A DNA stretch of 64,000 nt from Nyssa sinensis. Taxonomy: Eukaryota; Streptophyta; Magnoliopsida; Cornales; Nyssaceae. The translations under genes and the position numbers were made by a program. Shown one piece after another: positions 49,301 to 60,440 of this stretch (within the stretch, counting starts at the first letter, position 1; every line of letters starts with the position of its first letter). The notes below the pieces were generated by a model. The model had not been told where the DNA came from. It did not search any database and saw only the letters and a program-made list of their open reading frames with translations. The DNA lies in contig CM018035.1 in NCBI GenBank assembly GCA_008638375.1, forward strand, positions 25,844,307 to 25,908,306, written 5' to 3'.

Positions 49301-49444
49301 AATTGAAGCTCACCGCCCTTCTTTCAACCACGACACCCACACACATAAATTCCTGCTGCACCACTTGCGGCAGCATCGTCATCGCCCCTCTCGGTTCTTC
49401 TCACTTCTTCTCCAGACGTCTAGATCCTTCCCCCATTCAATCAG

Positions 49445-49480
<36 letters not shown>

Positions 49481-49674
49481 CCTTAAGTTCCAGCAGCTTC
49501 GGTTGCTTTTCTTTTCTCTTTACTTTTTGAAGCGTACAGAACACTCTAGAACACACCAGCAACCACCGCCATATAACTCTCACTATTTCTCCATTTTTCT
49601 GTAAATATCCAGAAGCTTCACGGTTTTGTCCCTTTTTCTATTTTATTGGCTCATGTGTATTCTAGTAGCTTCCC

Positions 49675-49706
<32 letters not shown>

Positions 49707-50172
49707 GTTAAGTCTTATATGGGCTGAGGTTTGGGCCTTTGATGGGCTTATGCATATTCATGCATCCATGAAGGAATGTAGTGCTTCATACGGTCTTTTA
49801 TATATATATATATATATACCGTACATATATATGTATATACATGATACCGTATCTACATACCAATATATGTATATATTTTCAATATACATACTTTGGGTCG
49901 GTATTACTATTTATTTTGCCACTTTAAATATATAAGACTATATATAAGCATATTTTTGGATCTACCTTACCGTATCTCATATTTTATAGATATTTTATCT
50001 TATAAAATATTACATTATAAAATGCCAGTAAATTTGCCATAAAGCCGAGGCTCAAATAGCATAATTAGTATTTTACCAACCCTTTCGTGTCTCAAATGAT
50101 ATTCATATTTTTATTTTTATTAAATCGGGGTACAGTATGGGTCACATCGGATTTCTGGGATATTACATAAAG
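46375..50172. mobile_element. solo LTR (3.79 kb) with TAAAG duplication
   Basis: The element 46380-50167 starts TGTCACATCCCGCACC and ends GGGATATTACA, flanked by exact TAAAG repeats (46375-46379 and 50168-50172). Its first 80 bases resemble the LARD-like LTR (CCACCTTGTCGATTTCCTAAC against CACCTCGTCAATATGCTAAC), so it is a relative. No internal domain was seen. It contains TA runs (48425-48444, 49447-49475, 49681-49706, 49801-49817). Two frames of 139 and 138 codons at 48474-48893 and 48890-49306 match no family I recognise. Confidence 0.8.
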
Positions 50173-51205
50173 GGTAATTATCCACATTCCCGTTTTCTAT
50201 TTCCATTTTCATATTTCACCTTTCATTAATGTTTTCTACTTTATTTATAAACATAGCTCAAGGTTCATATCATTTTATTATTCATCACAAGAACCTAATA
50301 TTGATTACATAACTTTACAACCTTCAACAATCCAATTATTTAACTCAAGCATGACAAAATTTAAGTATACGCATAGCATTCAATAATTTATTATAGCTAA
50401 AGGCAAGGAAACATATGCATTATGTGTGTATGGAATTTGTAAAGCAATATCACCAAATCAATGAAATTTATCATACCTGGTGAACACCAAACCTTTAATT
50501 TAGGTTAGAATCCTTACCTCAAGCCTTAAGAGATGTGGAATACGTTGTAGAGAGATAAATTTCAAGATCTTGGCTTCAATCCTTGCCCACAAATCCTAAG
50601 AAATATTTTACACCATTTATTTTACTTAAACAAGCTAAATCTACAAGAAAATACAATAGATTTGAAAAGGAAAAGAAAGCCCTAAAACTTACTCCTCCTT
50701 CTTTGGAGAATTTTTGAAAATCCTAGATTTCGATCAGTGAGATTTTTCTTGGTGATGAATCTTTATGCTATGATGTATTTACAAGGCTTAGAAATCCATG
50801 AATACTCAAGAAATACTCAACCCTAACTTTTCTCTTGTTTAAAGAGAGTTTAGAAGATAAGGAAAAATGATTTTTGTGCACAAATTACTTTTCGGCCCGC
50901 AACTTAAAGTGTTCTGTCGCATACTCGTTCGAACAAATAAAGTATTCGATCAAATGAGTATTGAACGAAGAGTTTCTAGAGCTCGTTCAAATGAACACCT
51001 CCTTCGTTCGAACGAAGACCAAAAGACTAAGTTTTTCCTCATGATGTTTTTCTTTCTAAGTTTTTTTAAACCAATTTCATTCTCTAGGTACATTCACCTA
51101 ATCTAATATATCTTCATTTTTATGTTTGTGGTTACTTTAATAATGTCAAAATTAACATTATTCATTTATTTATTTTTTAATTTTATAAAATATTATATTA
51201 CATAA
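50168..51205. other. probable right part of the outer LTR-like sequence
   Basis: No gene was recognised. At 50922-51015 palindrome-like GTTCGAAC and CGTTCGAACGAAG motifs recur about six times. Phrases such as TCATACC before a CTTAGG-rich stretch parallel the layout of the 27605 solo LTR near 29785, which supports the same LTR superfamily. Confidence 0.35.
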
Positions 51206-51543
51206 CAATATACAGATGTTTTTATTTAGTCAAATTTTTTTTTTAACATAACAATATACAAATGTCTCGTAGAGGAGTCTATGTGTAATTTCACTTTTTC
51301 TTAGAGATAAAGAGCGTAATTTATAAAAAATAAAATAAAATAATAAAAAAATATTCCGAAAAACAACGAAAAAAAATGTTGGCAAAAACTTCCTATACTT
51401 ACTACGGTCTTTTTAGTATGGCTTCCATACTATACCCTCATCATGCCGAAACTGTCCAGCACAAGTCCTATCACAAATTTCCTAGTACTACAAACAGAGT
51501 TTTATTAGTTTTCTTGAGAAAGAGAGAGAAAGGGAAAAGGAAT
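51206..51543 (+). promoter_or_regulatory. upstream region of the TrpRS gene
   Basis: AT-rich DNA runs to about 51375 (AATAAAATAATAAAAAAA near 51330), followed by less AT-rich sequence up to the ATG at 51544. The 5' leader and promoter should lie here. No single TATA box can be chosen with confidence. An upstream in-frame ATG at 51376 would add 56 residues unlike the family, so it is not used. Confidence 0.4.
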
Positions 51544-51755
51544 ATGGCGGCGAAAGACGAAGGGGGAGAAGTGGAAGAACAGGTCGTGAATCCATGGGAA
51601 GTGTCAGCGAAAGACGGAGGGAAAATAGACTATGACAAACTGGTTGACAAGTTCGGATGTCAGAGGCTCGACCAATCGCTTATTGATCGTTTTGAACGCC
51701 TCACTTCTCGCCCTCCTCACGTTTTTCTCCGCCGCGGCGTCTTCTTCGCTCATCG
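51544..51755 (+). CDS. TrpRS exon 1
   Basis: Encodes residues 1-70 and two bases of codon 71, ending before GTATTT. The hydrophilic start [13 protein letters not shown] leads into [18 protein letters not shown], the conserved entry of eukaryotic cytosolic TrpRS. Confidence 0.88.
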
Positions 51756-51822
51756 GTATTTCTCTCTCTCGCTAGCTGATCGTTTATTTTTCCATAGGAA
51801 ACGTTGATTGACTGATATTACT

Positions 51823-51869
<47 letters not shown>

Positions 51870-54800
51870 TAGGGATCTCAATGACATTCTGGATGCTTTT
51901 GAGAGAGGAGGGAAGTTTTATCTGTATACGGGCAGAGGGCCTTCTTCGGAAGCTTTGCATTTGGGACATCTTGTCCCATTTATGTTTACCAAGTAAGCTC
52001 TCCATGTTTAATAACTATTTTATGTGTGTTTGTTCGTTATTGTACTGGATAATATCAAATTGCGAGTTCTAGGGTTTTTCCTTCTGTGGTATTTTTGAAA
52101 TGATCTGTGCATTTGATGCATATATATGTATGTATTTTGCTAAAGAATATCCTATTGATTGGCTTCTTTTGAGAATTGTAAAAATGAATTTCTCAAGCTT
52201 AGACGGAAATGTGGTAAAAGACTGAGAAGCATTATAGAAAGTGAAGAGAGTTTCAAATTTAGAGACACATTGTGTTCACGCCCATAGGCGCCAATGTGTA
52301 TAATTTTCATAATGTGCCTCCATGAAAATTTTCTAGTGGTTATTTTGATGAAAAGTTGCTGTACGGTTGTACATGTTTGCCGGTAGCATATATAAGAACA
52401 TGGATTAAAGTTGTTCAAAATTTACATTACTTATCATCTTAGAAGCAATAGATAGGCACTGTATATAATACAGCACAAAGATTTGATCCTTGCATTTGGG
52501 TATGATTCTCGTATTGGACTGTAAGTGTTGCCTTTGAGTGACAAGCTTCTTAAGATCCTTAGCTAGTCTTAGGTTGAGCTTCTCTTCAAAGGAAATTTGA
52601 CCTTAATGTGGAACTGCACTTCTCTTGTTTGGCAAAATTTTTGAGCGATGCATCTAAAAGTCGTATTATTTTGAAGAGGAGACAAAATGTCTACCGGATG
52701 GTTCTGCTATACTTTTTAATTTTGTATTTTCTGTGTTCAATTTAGGTGGTTTTTTTGTATATGTAGAAAAATTATCTATGGACTCTGTTGTTGGCTGCCT
52801 CATAAATCATATTATAGGGAAGTATATTTATAAAAGAGTTTATGAAGAACTATAAATGATTGTTCCAATAATCATATTACTGTTTTAGGGTGTATAGTGA
52901 TCCATATGGGTTGGTTGAGTTGTTTTCTTCTCTCTGGAATATATTATTGTTTATCTTGTTTAGCTGATGAACAGTGTGTAAGACTGGCTGCAGATATTTG
53001 CAGGATGCTTTCAAGGTTCCTCTTGTTATACAACTCACTGATGATGAGAAGTGCATGTGGAAGAATCTATCGGTGGAGGAGAGCCAAAGACTTGCCCGTG
53101 AGAATGCTAAAGACATTATAGCCTGTGGTTTTGACGTATCAAAAACTTTCATCTTCTCAGATTTTGATTATGTTGGTGGGTAAGTATTATGTATTTTAAA
53201 TTGTTTCTCGCTAGTTCTTCAAATTAGCATTTCAATTGTCTCAAGTTTCACAGGAAATTGTGCAAATTTAATATTTCTTACTTTTGAGCCGTTTTGAATT
53301 GATTTTATCATTAATTTTCCACCAATTTAAAATTGTTAATTTTTTGCAACACTTTCAGTGTATATGGCATTAATTTCTCGTGGAAATGTCTATGCCATGT
53401 GAAGGTGCCCTCCAAGTCCAAGGTTGGCTTTTTACAGAGTCAGTAGCATTGGCCAAAATTGTTGCCATTGATAATCTGGTTAGAAGGGTTAAGATCCTAA
53501 ATGGTGCTTTATGTTTAAGAAGTCCAAGGAGGTTGTAAATTGTCTCTGGGTTTATTGTTCAATAATTTCAATTGTTTGGCTGGTTCTCCTTGGCTTGTGG
53601 AGGGTTTTTGTGGGTTATACTTATACCCAAGTTGGTGATAGAAGTTCTGGATAAATGGTCGTGTGGCAGTATAGGCAAAACAACAAGGTCTATGTGGAGG
53701 GCATCCCCACGTTTTTGGTGGGCAGTGTGGAAGGAGAGGAATAGATGAACTTTTAAGGAGACGTTCTAGTTTATAAGTTGAGGAATGCAATCTTTCTTTT
53801 TTGTTTATGGGTTTCTGGGAGTGTTTATGTCTCTACCTCTTCTTTTTATTGATCTATTGGGGTTCTAGACAGGGTGTGATCTACTTTATACGCTTCTTTT
53901 GTGCTTGTGTTGCACTCCTGGTGCTCTTTAATGACATTCAATTTACTTATTTAAGAAAAAAAGGAGAAACTGTTGCCTAAATTCAATTCAACTCAAGTAG
54001 GCCTTAATCCCATCTTGCAGTTGGCTAGGTTGTGGACTGATGTCTGATTTCAATTCTTGAGATGCTCAAGAGACAATTATTGTAGTAGATTCAGAGTATT
54101 TTTGGTTTGAGGTTATATCTCAAATTACTTATTTTTGCTTGTGTTAAACTCATTGATGAAGCTTCGGTTTGTAGCTTGTAGGCCATAAAGATTATTTTGT
54201 GATTAGGTTCATGAAGAAAAGATAACATTTTTTTTGTTTATAAATTTTATAATTGAGATGAATAATGAAAAGATAACGTAGGAATCAATTGTGCAGTAGT
54301 TTGTCAGATCAAACATGACGATGTGGTGAAAGATTGAAGACTTGGGAGACTCAGGACTGAACTCGGAAGGTGCTGGAGGTTGCTTTCAAGCCAAGAGAGG
54401 AAACTGGTGTTTTATAATGGGACATCTTTATTAATACACAATTCTTTCGCTTACATCAGTGTAATGAAAGGCGAAATGTTCCCTTAAGGCGCTAAAATCC
54501 CACATTACCCAAAAAGCAAGGTGATAAAAAAATGCTAGACTGAGTGAAGTAAGGAACTAGCATATGAAAAATATCAGAAAATATATTATACATTAAAAGT
54601 TAATTAATTCTGAGTTAAAATAATATCTTATAGTTATAATAATTATCAAGTAACACTAAAATGTTACTGATAAAAAAAAGTAACACTAAAATGTTCAATT
54701 TAAATGTGACATATGATATGTTTAAGTGATGTAATAATTCTAAGTTTTGGTGCTTTCTTTTCAATGAATATTTAAAGTTTTGTTATCAATGTAAGTCTTA

Positions 54801-57283
54801 TTTACAAGGAATTTTTGTGAACTCACTGGTCCTAACAATGTAGAAGACATGATAAAGACAATCTTGTAGACTTTGAAGCATACGTTGGGAAGACTTCACA
54901 TTTAGGCGGTCAATCTGATTGATGGAGAGGAAATTTTTTTGTAGGTAGGCTCAAATTTTGTGAAGAATAATGACAACTCGTTAGTTCTAGTGTAATATCA
55001 ATCCCTATTTATAATTTTTTACATGTTGAAAGTGTTATTATCCTCAAAGCTTTGTATTTTTGGCAACAACATATATAATTTAAATGTTTATTAGGCCAAT
55101 TTGATGGTAATTTTTGATAATAATACTTGTAGTCTTGTATTAATTTAATAGATTGGATAAGAATATTTCTATATTACAACTATGTTCTTCATAATTGTTA
55201 AATAAGTGCAAAAAACACTATAAACGTAAGGAAAATCTAAGTAAAGTACATTACAATTGAAAAGTATCGCCTTGTTGCCTCTTGCCTAGTCAAAGGCAGT
55301 CACTTTTTTGAAGACACCTGATTTGGAACATGTTAAGATACTAAGACTGAAAATTTCTTTGCTCAGTCAGCTAGGCAGCCCAGTGCTAGCCTTTGACAAC
55401 ATTGGCTTCCACGAGGCCTTATGGGTTGGCCGTACTTTGGTGACTGTCTTGTTACTGTCTCATGATAGGCTTTAATGTTTATGCTACAGGTTCTTCATTC
55501 TAAAAGTTTCAGTTTCTAGTGGAATTCCTGTGTAATGCTTCAAATGTATTTCATGATGCTGTCTTTATTCACTGCTTGCAAGAAAGTACTGAGTTGCTAA
55601 AACACATATTTTTGGGAGCAGTGCCATTTCAGCAGGGGACTCATAATGCTACTTTGAGTGGTACATTACAGTGAGTGGGATCACAAAATTTTCCCTTTTG
55701 GCTCTGTTTCCAAGGAAAAGTTTCTGTGAGGAATATGAAATTGCTATGAAGAATTACATTTTTCCAATGCTAATTGAAGACAGATCCCATTGCGAACTTA
55801 TGATACATGGAACATACCTATGAAGTATTTTTTTTGAAAGTTTTTCCCAAAACTGTTCTCTAAATCGAAACAAATGGATTCTTTGCACAAACTACTTTTG
55901 TGAGACATAATTTGTACCTTTCTACTTCTACCAGAGTAATTTAAGCAATTAGGTTCTTTTGATAATTGTTGTGATTGTATCTGCTACTTGATTACTCATG
56001 TTCTTAGAACCTGGTGTAATTGAGACAAAGTGACTGCATCATATACACTTAATATCTGGATTCTGTTGGTGTGATGTTAGTTTTGAAGTTATTTTTTGGT
56101 CAACTGCCTAGATCTGATGTTTGAGAGAGAAAAAGGAACTTTGCCTGAAAACTTGCTCTACCAAACAAGTGGATTCTTTCATCATTGTTTTGAAATTCTC
56201 TTACTTCTAAATTACGCAGAATTGTCTAGTGAGGTGTGTGATATTTATGGCATAGACAGTCTGGAAAACAGATATGGGAGACAAGAAGTGTAAAGACAAT
56301 GGAAAATATGGGAAAGTAATATTGGTATATTTATATTTGGAAGTGGTTCAAAATCAGGTAAAAGTATGAAGTGATTTACTGGATAAGGATGCATCATGAA
56401 TTACAAAGAGATTATCTAAATCTTGAGAAGCGATTGAATACCCAGCCCCCAACTTCATACACTTAAAACACTGCATGTCTTGCAAGTTTTTTTTGGGTTC
56501 CTTCAGGTTCAGGAGTGTTCAAGAGATTTCTTTATCTTCTTTCTTTATCTTTTTTTTTTTAATTTTTTTTTTTGGCAATTTATTTATTTTGCTTTTTCAC
56601 TTTTTTTTGTTTGGGTTTTTCTGGGGGGCAGGGTTAGGTGGGCAGTTTTTGTGTTGGTGTCCAGGATGGGCTTCGCTGCATTGCTTCCTTCCTGGGAGAA
56701 GAGTTTACAGTAATTATGCTTAGCGGGTTTACACTAAGTGTGATTTTAGAAAGTTACATATCGTTTCGTGTATTTTGGCTCTGATTTTTTTTATAAAGGT
56801 ACGGGGCCCTTGGGGTGGGAGTTGAACCTAGGACCTTAGGGATATTACCCTAGCCTCTTCCCAACGTATCTAACCCCATGGCTCTGAATTTGGTTCCCTG
56901 TAAACTATGACTTTCGAGTTGTTTTGCCAAACTATGTGGGAAATAGTTTTGTCATTCATATTTTGGGATGCACGTTAGCATATTGCTCTCTCTTACTGCT
57001 CTTACACAAGAATTTTTGTGCAGTGCCTTTTACAAGAATATGGTGAAGGTTGCAAAATGTGTCACATACAATAAGGTGATTGTTGGTTGGGAATTTTTTT
57101 AGAAATAATGGCAAACTTCTCCTTTTTCTTTACTGTTTTCTTCTTTGGTGGATCTTCTATGTATAAAATTTAATGCTTGCTTTCAAGCCCATGACAGAGT
57201 TGGCTGGTGGCATACAGGTTGTTGGTATTTTTGGTTTCACTGGCGAAGATCATATTGGAAAGATAAGCTTTCCTCCTGTTCAG
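51544..57283 (+). CDS. tryptophanyl-tRNA synthetase, cytosolic, exons 1-5 (3' part beyond window)
   Basis: The gene encodes the class I enzyme that charges tRNA-Trp in the cytosol. Exons 51544-51755, 51873-51992, 52994-53179, 57024-57075 and 57218-57283 join to 636 bp, 212 codons, with every junction GT-AG and in phase. The protein carries the ATP-binding HIGH box as HLGH (residues 100-103) after [11 protein letters not shown], then [36 protein letters not shown], the NMVKVAK region and [20 protein letters not shown]. The ATG at 51544 fits the plant cytosolic enzyme; no organelle targeting peptide is seen. The family is about 400 residues, so the KMSKS-type loop and C-terminal half are missing and presumably lie right of 64000. 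Introns 3 and 5 hold LINE and SINE insertions. No disabling change is visible in the five exons. Confidence 0.9.
51756..51872 (+). other. TrpRS intron 1 with a TA/TG repeat at the acceptor
   Basis: A 117-bp intron. From about 51825 to 51868 it is (TA)n then (TG)n, directly followed by ATAG. The TG run takes the place of the usual polypyrimidine tract next to the acceptor. Confidence 0.85.
51873..51992 (+). CDS. TrpRS exon 2
   Basis: Encodes [16 protein letters not shown] and the ATP-binding HLGH box, ending inside the Lys codon of MFTK before GTAAGC. Confidence 0.9.
51993..52993 (+). other. TrpRS intron 2
   Basis: A 1001-bp intron bounded by GTAAGC and CTGCAG. No gene or transposon was recognised in it. 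Confidence 0.8.
52994..53179 (+). CDS. TrpRS exon 3
   Basis: Encodes [19 protein letters not shown] through [11 protein letters not shown], part of the Rossmann-fold core. Acceptor GCTGCAG, donor GTAAGT. Confidence 0.92.
53395..53962 (+). pseudogene. 5'-truncated LINE 3' end (zf-RVT) in intron 3
   Basis: The plus strand shows a zf-RVT-like pattern starting VPSK...VGF near 53405, [11 protein letters not shown] near 53575, and [13 protein letters not shown] near 53710, the usual end of plant L1 ORF2, with a GALMTFNLL-like end before an A-rich stretch at 53952-53961 that may be a poly(A) remnant. Several frame changes and stops are present. It lies in the same orientation as the host gene. Confidence 0.7.
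56776..56887 (-). mobile_element. SINE with A and B boxes and 9-bp flanking repeats
   Basis: The 94-bp element at 56785-56878, read on the minus strand, has TAGATACGTTGG as an imperfect A box (near its start), GGTTCAACTCC as a perfect B box about 40 bp later, and an ATAAAAAAAAT tail. Exact TGGCTCTGA repeats flank it (56776-56784 and 56879-56887). This is the make-up of a tRNA-derived plant SINE transcribed by RNA polymerase III and copied by LINE machinery. Confidence 0.7.
57024..57075 (+). CDS. TrpRS exon 4
   Basis: A 52-bp exon encoding [17 protein letters not shown] (completing the Gly codon from exon 3). Acceptor TGTGCAG, donor GTGATT, which is a weaker donor than the others. Confidence 0.88.
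57218..57283 (+). CDS. TrpRS exon 5
   Basis: A 66-bp exon, phase 0 at both ends, encoding [20 protein letters not shown] and VQ. Acceptor CATACAG, donor GTATAA. Confidence 0.9.
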
Positions 57284-57849
57284 GTATAAACCTTCACTGC
57301 ACTATGGATGATTATTTGCATTGTGAGGTTGTACAGATGCTCTAATGTGTTGTTGGATTAGTATATTTCTTATCATTTCTTTGTGGTTAGGTTTAGGAAG
57401 AACTTAAAATATTTTTTCATTAGTTGAACTGAAACTTTTAATAATTACATTACCTTGCTTTAAGTTCTGTTAGCCAGAATAAGGAGAAACCAAGGTTTTT
57501 TAATTCCATATGTGTTAACATGTAATATTGTTTTAGTGGCAAGTAGTGGATTTAAAATTACTGCTGAAGTTTTGAGAATTGAAAAGGTGAGGTCAAAGAG
57601 GTTGGTTGTGGATTGTGGGTTTGATTGGCCTGTTCAATCCCTAGCCTTTGATATCAACAAACATAATTTACAAAACCTATATAACAAGATTCTTCGGCAT
57701 GGAATGTGGAAGTGACACTCACTTCTTGTGATTGCCCCTCCTTGTTCTTTAAATTACAATAATGACATAAATTTATCCAAGTTGTGGTAGCTGGAGGATA
57801 AGATTCTACCACGTCATTTCACCCTAGTCGCTTGATTGATGATTGCTTT

Positions 57850-59829
57850 GCTGGCTTTTTGGTGAAATCAACGTCTTGATCAAGATGAAGCCACTGAAGC
57901 AAAATCTTTTGAAATTCTTGTGTTTGGAGGAATTTATAGTGAGAGATCTCAGATGGTAGAGAGGGGTATAGGTCTGGTTCTTTGCATGGAGGTTTGTAAG
58001 GAAGAATTAGTGCGGGCTTCTTTGTTGAAGCATCAAAGTATGGTGGAGGAGGATTTGTTAGAAGATTGAGAGGAGATGGTCACATATTGAAGGTAAGTCT
58101 GGAACCAAAACATGGAGGAATGCTTATATATGGTGGAGGGTTGTGAAGAAGAGAACTTGGCTTGCTTTTTTGTCTGATAGGTGGATGGAGGTGGGGGATG
58201 GGGTCAGTTAGCTAAGGCTTTCCTTTCCATGGTGGTTCTATCGGAAGAGGATTTGTTTCGTATGGAACGATCTTGCCTACAAGTGGCTGAGATTGAGGAA
58301 TGGTTGATGTTGGAGGTACAGGGCAGAAGGATGGAGGTGAAGATGTATGCACTATGGGTGGATGACCACTCCTGCTAAAGTCGATTGGGATTCTTGCAAT
58401 GATACTTGGTAAGAAGTGTGGGTGCCATGGATTATCCTGCTCCTCAATGTCAAAAAGTTTCAGGTATGGGTAGACTGGGTGTGGAGGGTTCAGGCAGGGG
58501 CTACAATCGGGGAGCTAAATGCATTTGCTCCTGTTCAAGTTTCCTTCGATGATGGAGTTGAAGAGAATTTTAGAGGAGAAAAAGCTTGGTTGTTCGAAGG
58601 GGAGCCTCTGTTCCTGGATGTGTGTTGGCCAGTTGCTGCTTCTAATTGGGAGCAGGCCCCAAGGAGGTATGGTTGAGGTTCATTGGGTTACTGATTCACC
58701 TGTGGAGCCCAAGGAGGTATATGTGTAGGAAGTTTGTGGAGATGGATGAGGACACTACACATTAGAGGAACTTACATTGGGCTTAGGTGTGTGGTCAGGT
58801 TACTGTCCCAGCGTCTCTAGGATTCAGAATGGGTTCTTGGAGGTTTGTTGATCCAGTTTGGGTGAAAATGGCAACACGTGTAGAGGTGATCAAAGGGAGT
58901 AGTAGAGTTCGCTAAACGTTAAAGGAAATTGATTTAAGGAACAAGATAAAATGTGGCAGCAAATAATTGGTGGGTCGATTTCATTTGGATAAGTCTTGTG
59001 ATGTAGTGATATATCATCTGATTGCTGCACGTGAGTAGATCGAAGGGCATGTGAGACTCTTCATTTGGAGTTGGATCATTTGAGACGATTGGAGGGCATG
59101 ATTGCCGACACTTCAGCTGGGAGATTGGTGAATTGAGTTATATTGTAGAAAGGCAAGGGAGATTAATGGGTCAGTTAGGGAAGAGAAGTTCAGTGTAGAA
59201 AATTAGTTGGGCAACAAAGTGATTGAAGAGAACAAGCAGGCCAGACCAGACAAGACAAAGGGCTTGATAGAGGTGGAAGAGGAAGACAGTATCACCAATG
59301 ATACAAGCCTGGCCGTTATCATACAGTAGTGAACAAGGTCCTGAAATGGGGGGATGTTTGCAGTGCAGAGGTAAGTGAATTAGAATATTACCAAGGGGAT
59401 CAAGCCATCCATGGGGAAGAGTTGAAAGATGCTTTGGAAGGAGGCTGACAAGAGCCTCTGGACTGTTTGCCTTTAGCAGTAGTGAAGCCCACATTAAGAA
59501 AAAGATGGAATGGGGTCTTTGTGTTGGGAGTTGTTCAGAGATTGAATATGTTTAATGACCAGTAATTGTGAGGTAAGGGGAGACAGGGGGTTGATGATAA
59601 TAGGAAGGGAGTACAAGATGGAAGAGGTTTTAGCATGGGTGCTATTGAAAATCAGAAGTGTGAGATTTTGGGGTGTTTGTGAGGTTTATTAAAAGGAGTT
59701 CGTGGGATTGTTCTCTGTGAGCAGAGTCGAAGACAGTTACAAAGGAGATAAGGGTAGTATGTCATGGGTGTCAGATATGAAATTGAAGAGGGGAGTTAAG
59801 GAATTGTCATGTTTAGTGATATATCCATG
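57850..59829 (+). pseudogene. LINE ORF1 (DUF4283-like), broken
   Basis: The text matches the ORF1 pattern of plant L1 LINEs: AKSFEILVFGGIYSERS near 57900, GWGQLAKAF near 58190, and a DUF4283-like block with KEVWLRFIGLLIHLWSP (near 58665-58715), EMDEDTTH (near 58742) and LHWA. ORF1 proteins bind the element RNA. There are many stops and frame changes. The 5' boundary is an estimate. Confidence 0.6.
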
Positions 59830-60440
59830 AAGCCCAAAACCATTTCTTGAAATGTTAGGGGCTTAAGCGACTCAGATAAGAGAATGGTGATTAAAATTCT
59901 GCTGAAAGAATCGAGGGCCTCGGTGGTGTGCTTTTGGGAAACAAAAATGGAAGAGATGTTTGTTGATGTTGTAAGGAGCTTATGGGGTGGTATGTGGGTG
60001 GAGTGGATTGCTTTGGGGGCTAGGGATACTGCTGGTGGTATCCTGGTTATGTGGGATAGGAAGCAGTTTCAAGGGTGGACTTCTGCCCAGGTGACTACTC
60101 AATTTCTTGTTTATTCCAAAACAAGGAGGATGGGTTCATGTGAGCTTTTTCAGGGATTTATAGCCCAGTTGATGATGGGATTAGTCGCAGCTATGGGGGG
60201 AATTGGCTGCTGCAAAAATAGATGGGATGTTCCTGTATGGGCAGGGGGCATTTCAATGTATTGAAATTTTCTCATGAGAGTGGGTGCCAAAGAGTAACAA
60301 GCGGAATGATGGAGTATTCAAACTTCATTGATGTTAAGGTTTGATGTATTTACATCTTTAGGGGCGGAGATTCACTTGGAGTAATAATAGAGGGATGGAT
60401 GCCTTTAATGTTGTGGTTAGATTGTTTTTCACTTTCTCAA
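59830..60440 (+). pseudogene. LINE ORF2 endonuclease domain, broken
   Basis: Begins with SWNVRGLSDSDKR (an upstream stop interrupts it: TGA where TGG is expected near 59848), then the block VVCFWETKMEE (catalytic Glu of the exonuclease-endonuclease-phosphatase fold), SLWGG...WVEWIALGARDTAGGIL and MWDRKQF. The endonuclease nicks target DNA for target-primed reverse transcription. Later conserved blocks are decayed past 60200. Confidence 0.8.

Larger units (their letters stand above)
53180..57023 (+). other. TrpRS intron 3
   Basis: A 3844-bp intron. It holds a LINE 3' end (53395-53962) and a SINE (56785-56878). A T-rich tract at 56540-56610 and otherwise unassigned AT-rich sequence fill the rest; the 65-codon frame at 56096-56293 has no recognised match. 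Confidence 0.8.

Noticed and set aside
48474..49306. Two overlapping frames of 139 and 138 codons as a possible operon-like pair
   Set aside because: They lie inside a solo LTR of a plant genome, have low-complexity composition and no recognised domains; the overlap of stop and start is chance.
50168..51300. Exact right end of the outer LTR that starts at 45475
   Set aside because: Candidates such as TACA near 51088 and near 51207 were compared with the TTACC left flank, but none gives a convincing duplication.
51376..51543. Upstream ATG adding 56 residues to TrpRS as a transit peptide
   Set aside because: The extension is not enriched in the manner of a clear targeting peptide, and [13 protein letters not shown] at 51544 matches the usual cytosolic start. 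A weak possibility remains.
54460..55310. AAGGCG...GCAAGGTGATA and its inverted relative near 55265 as ends of a transposon
   Set aside because: The match is short and imperfect and no target duplication was found.
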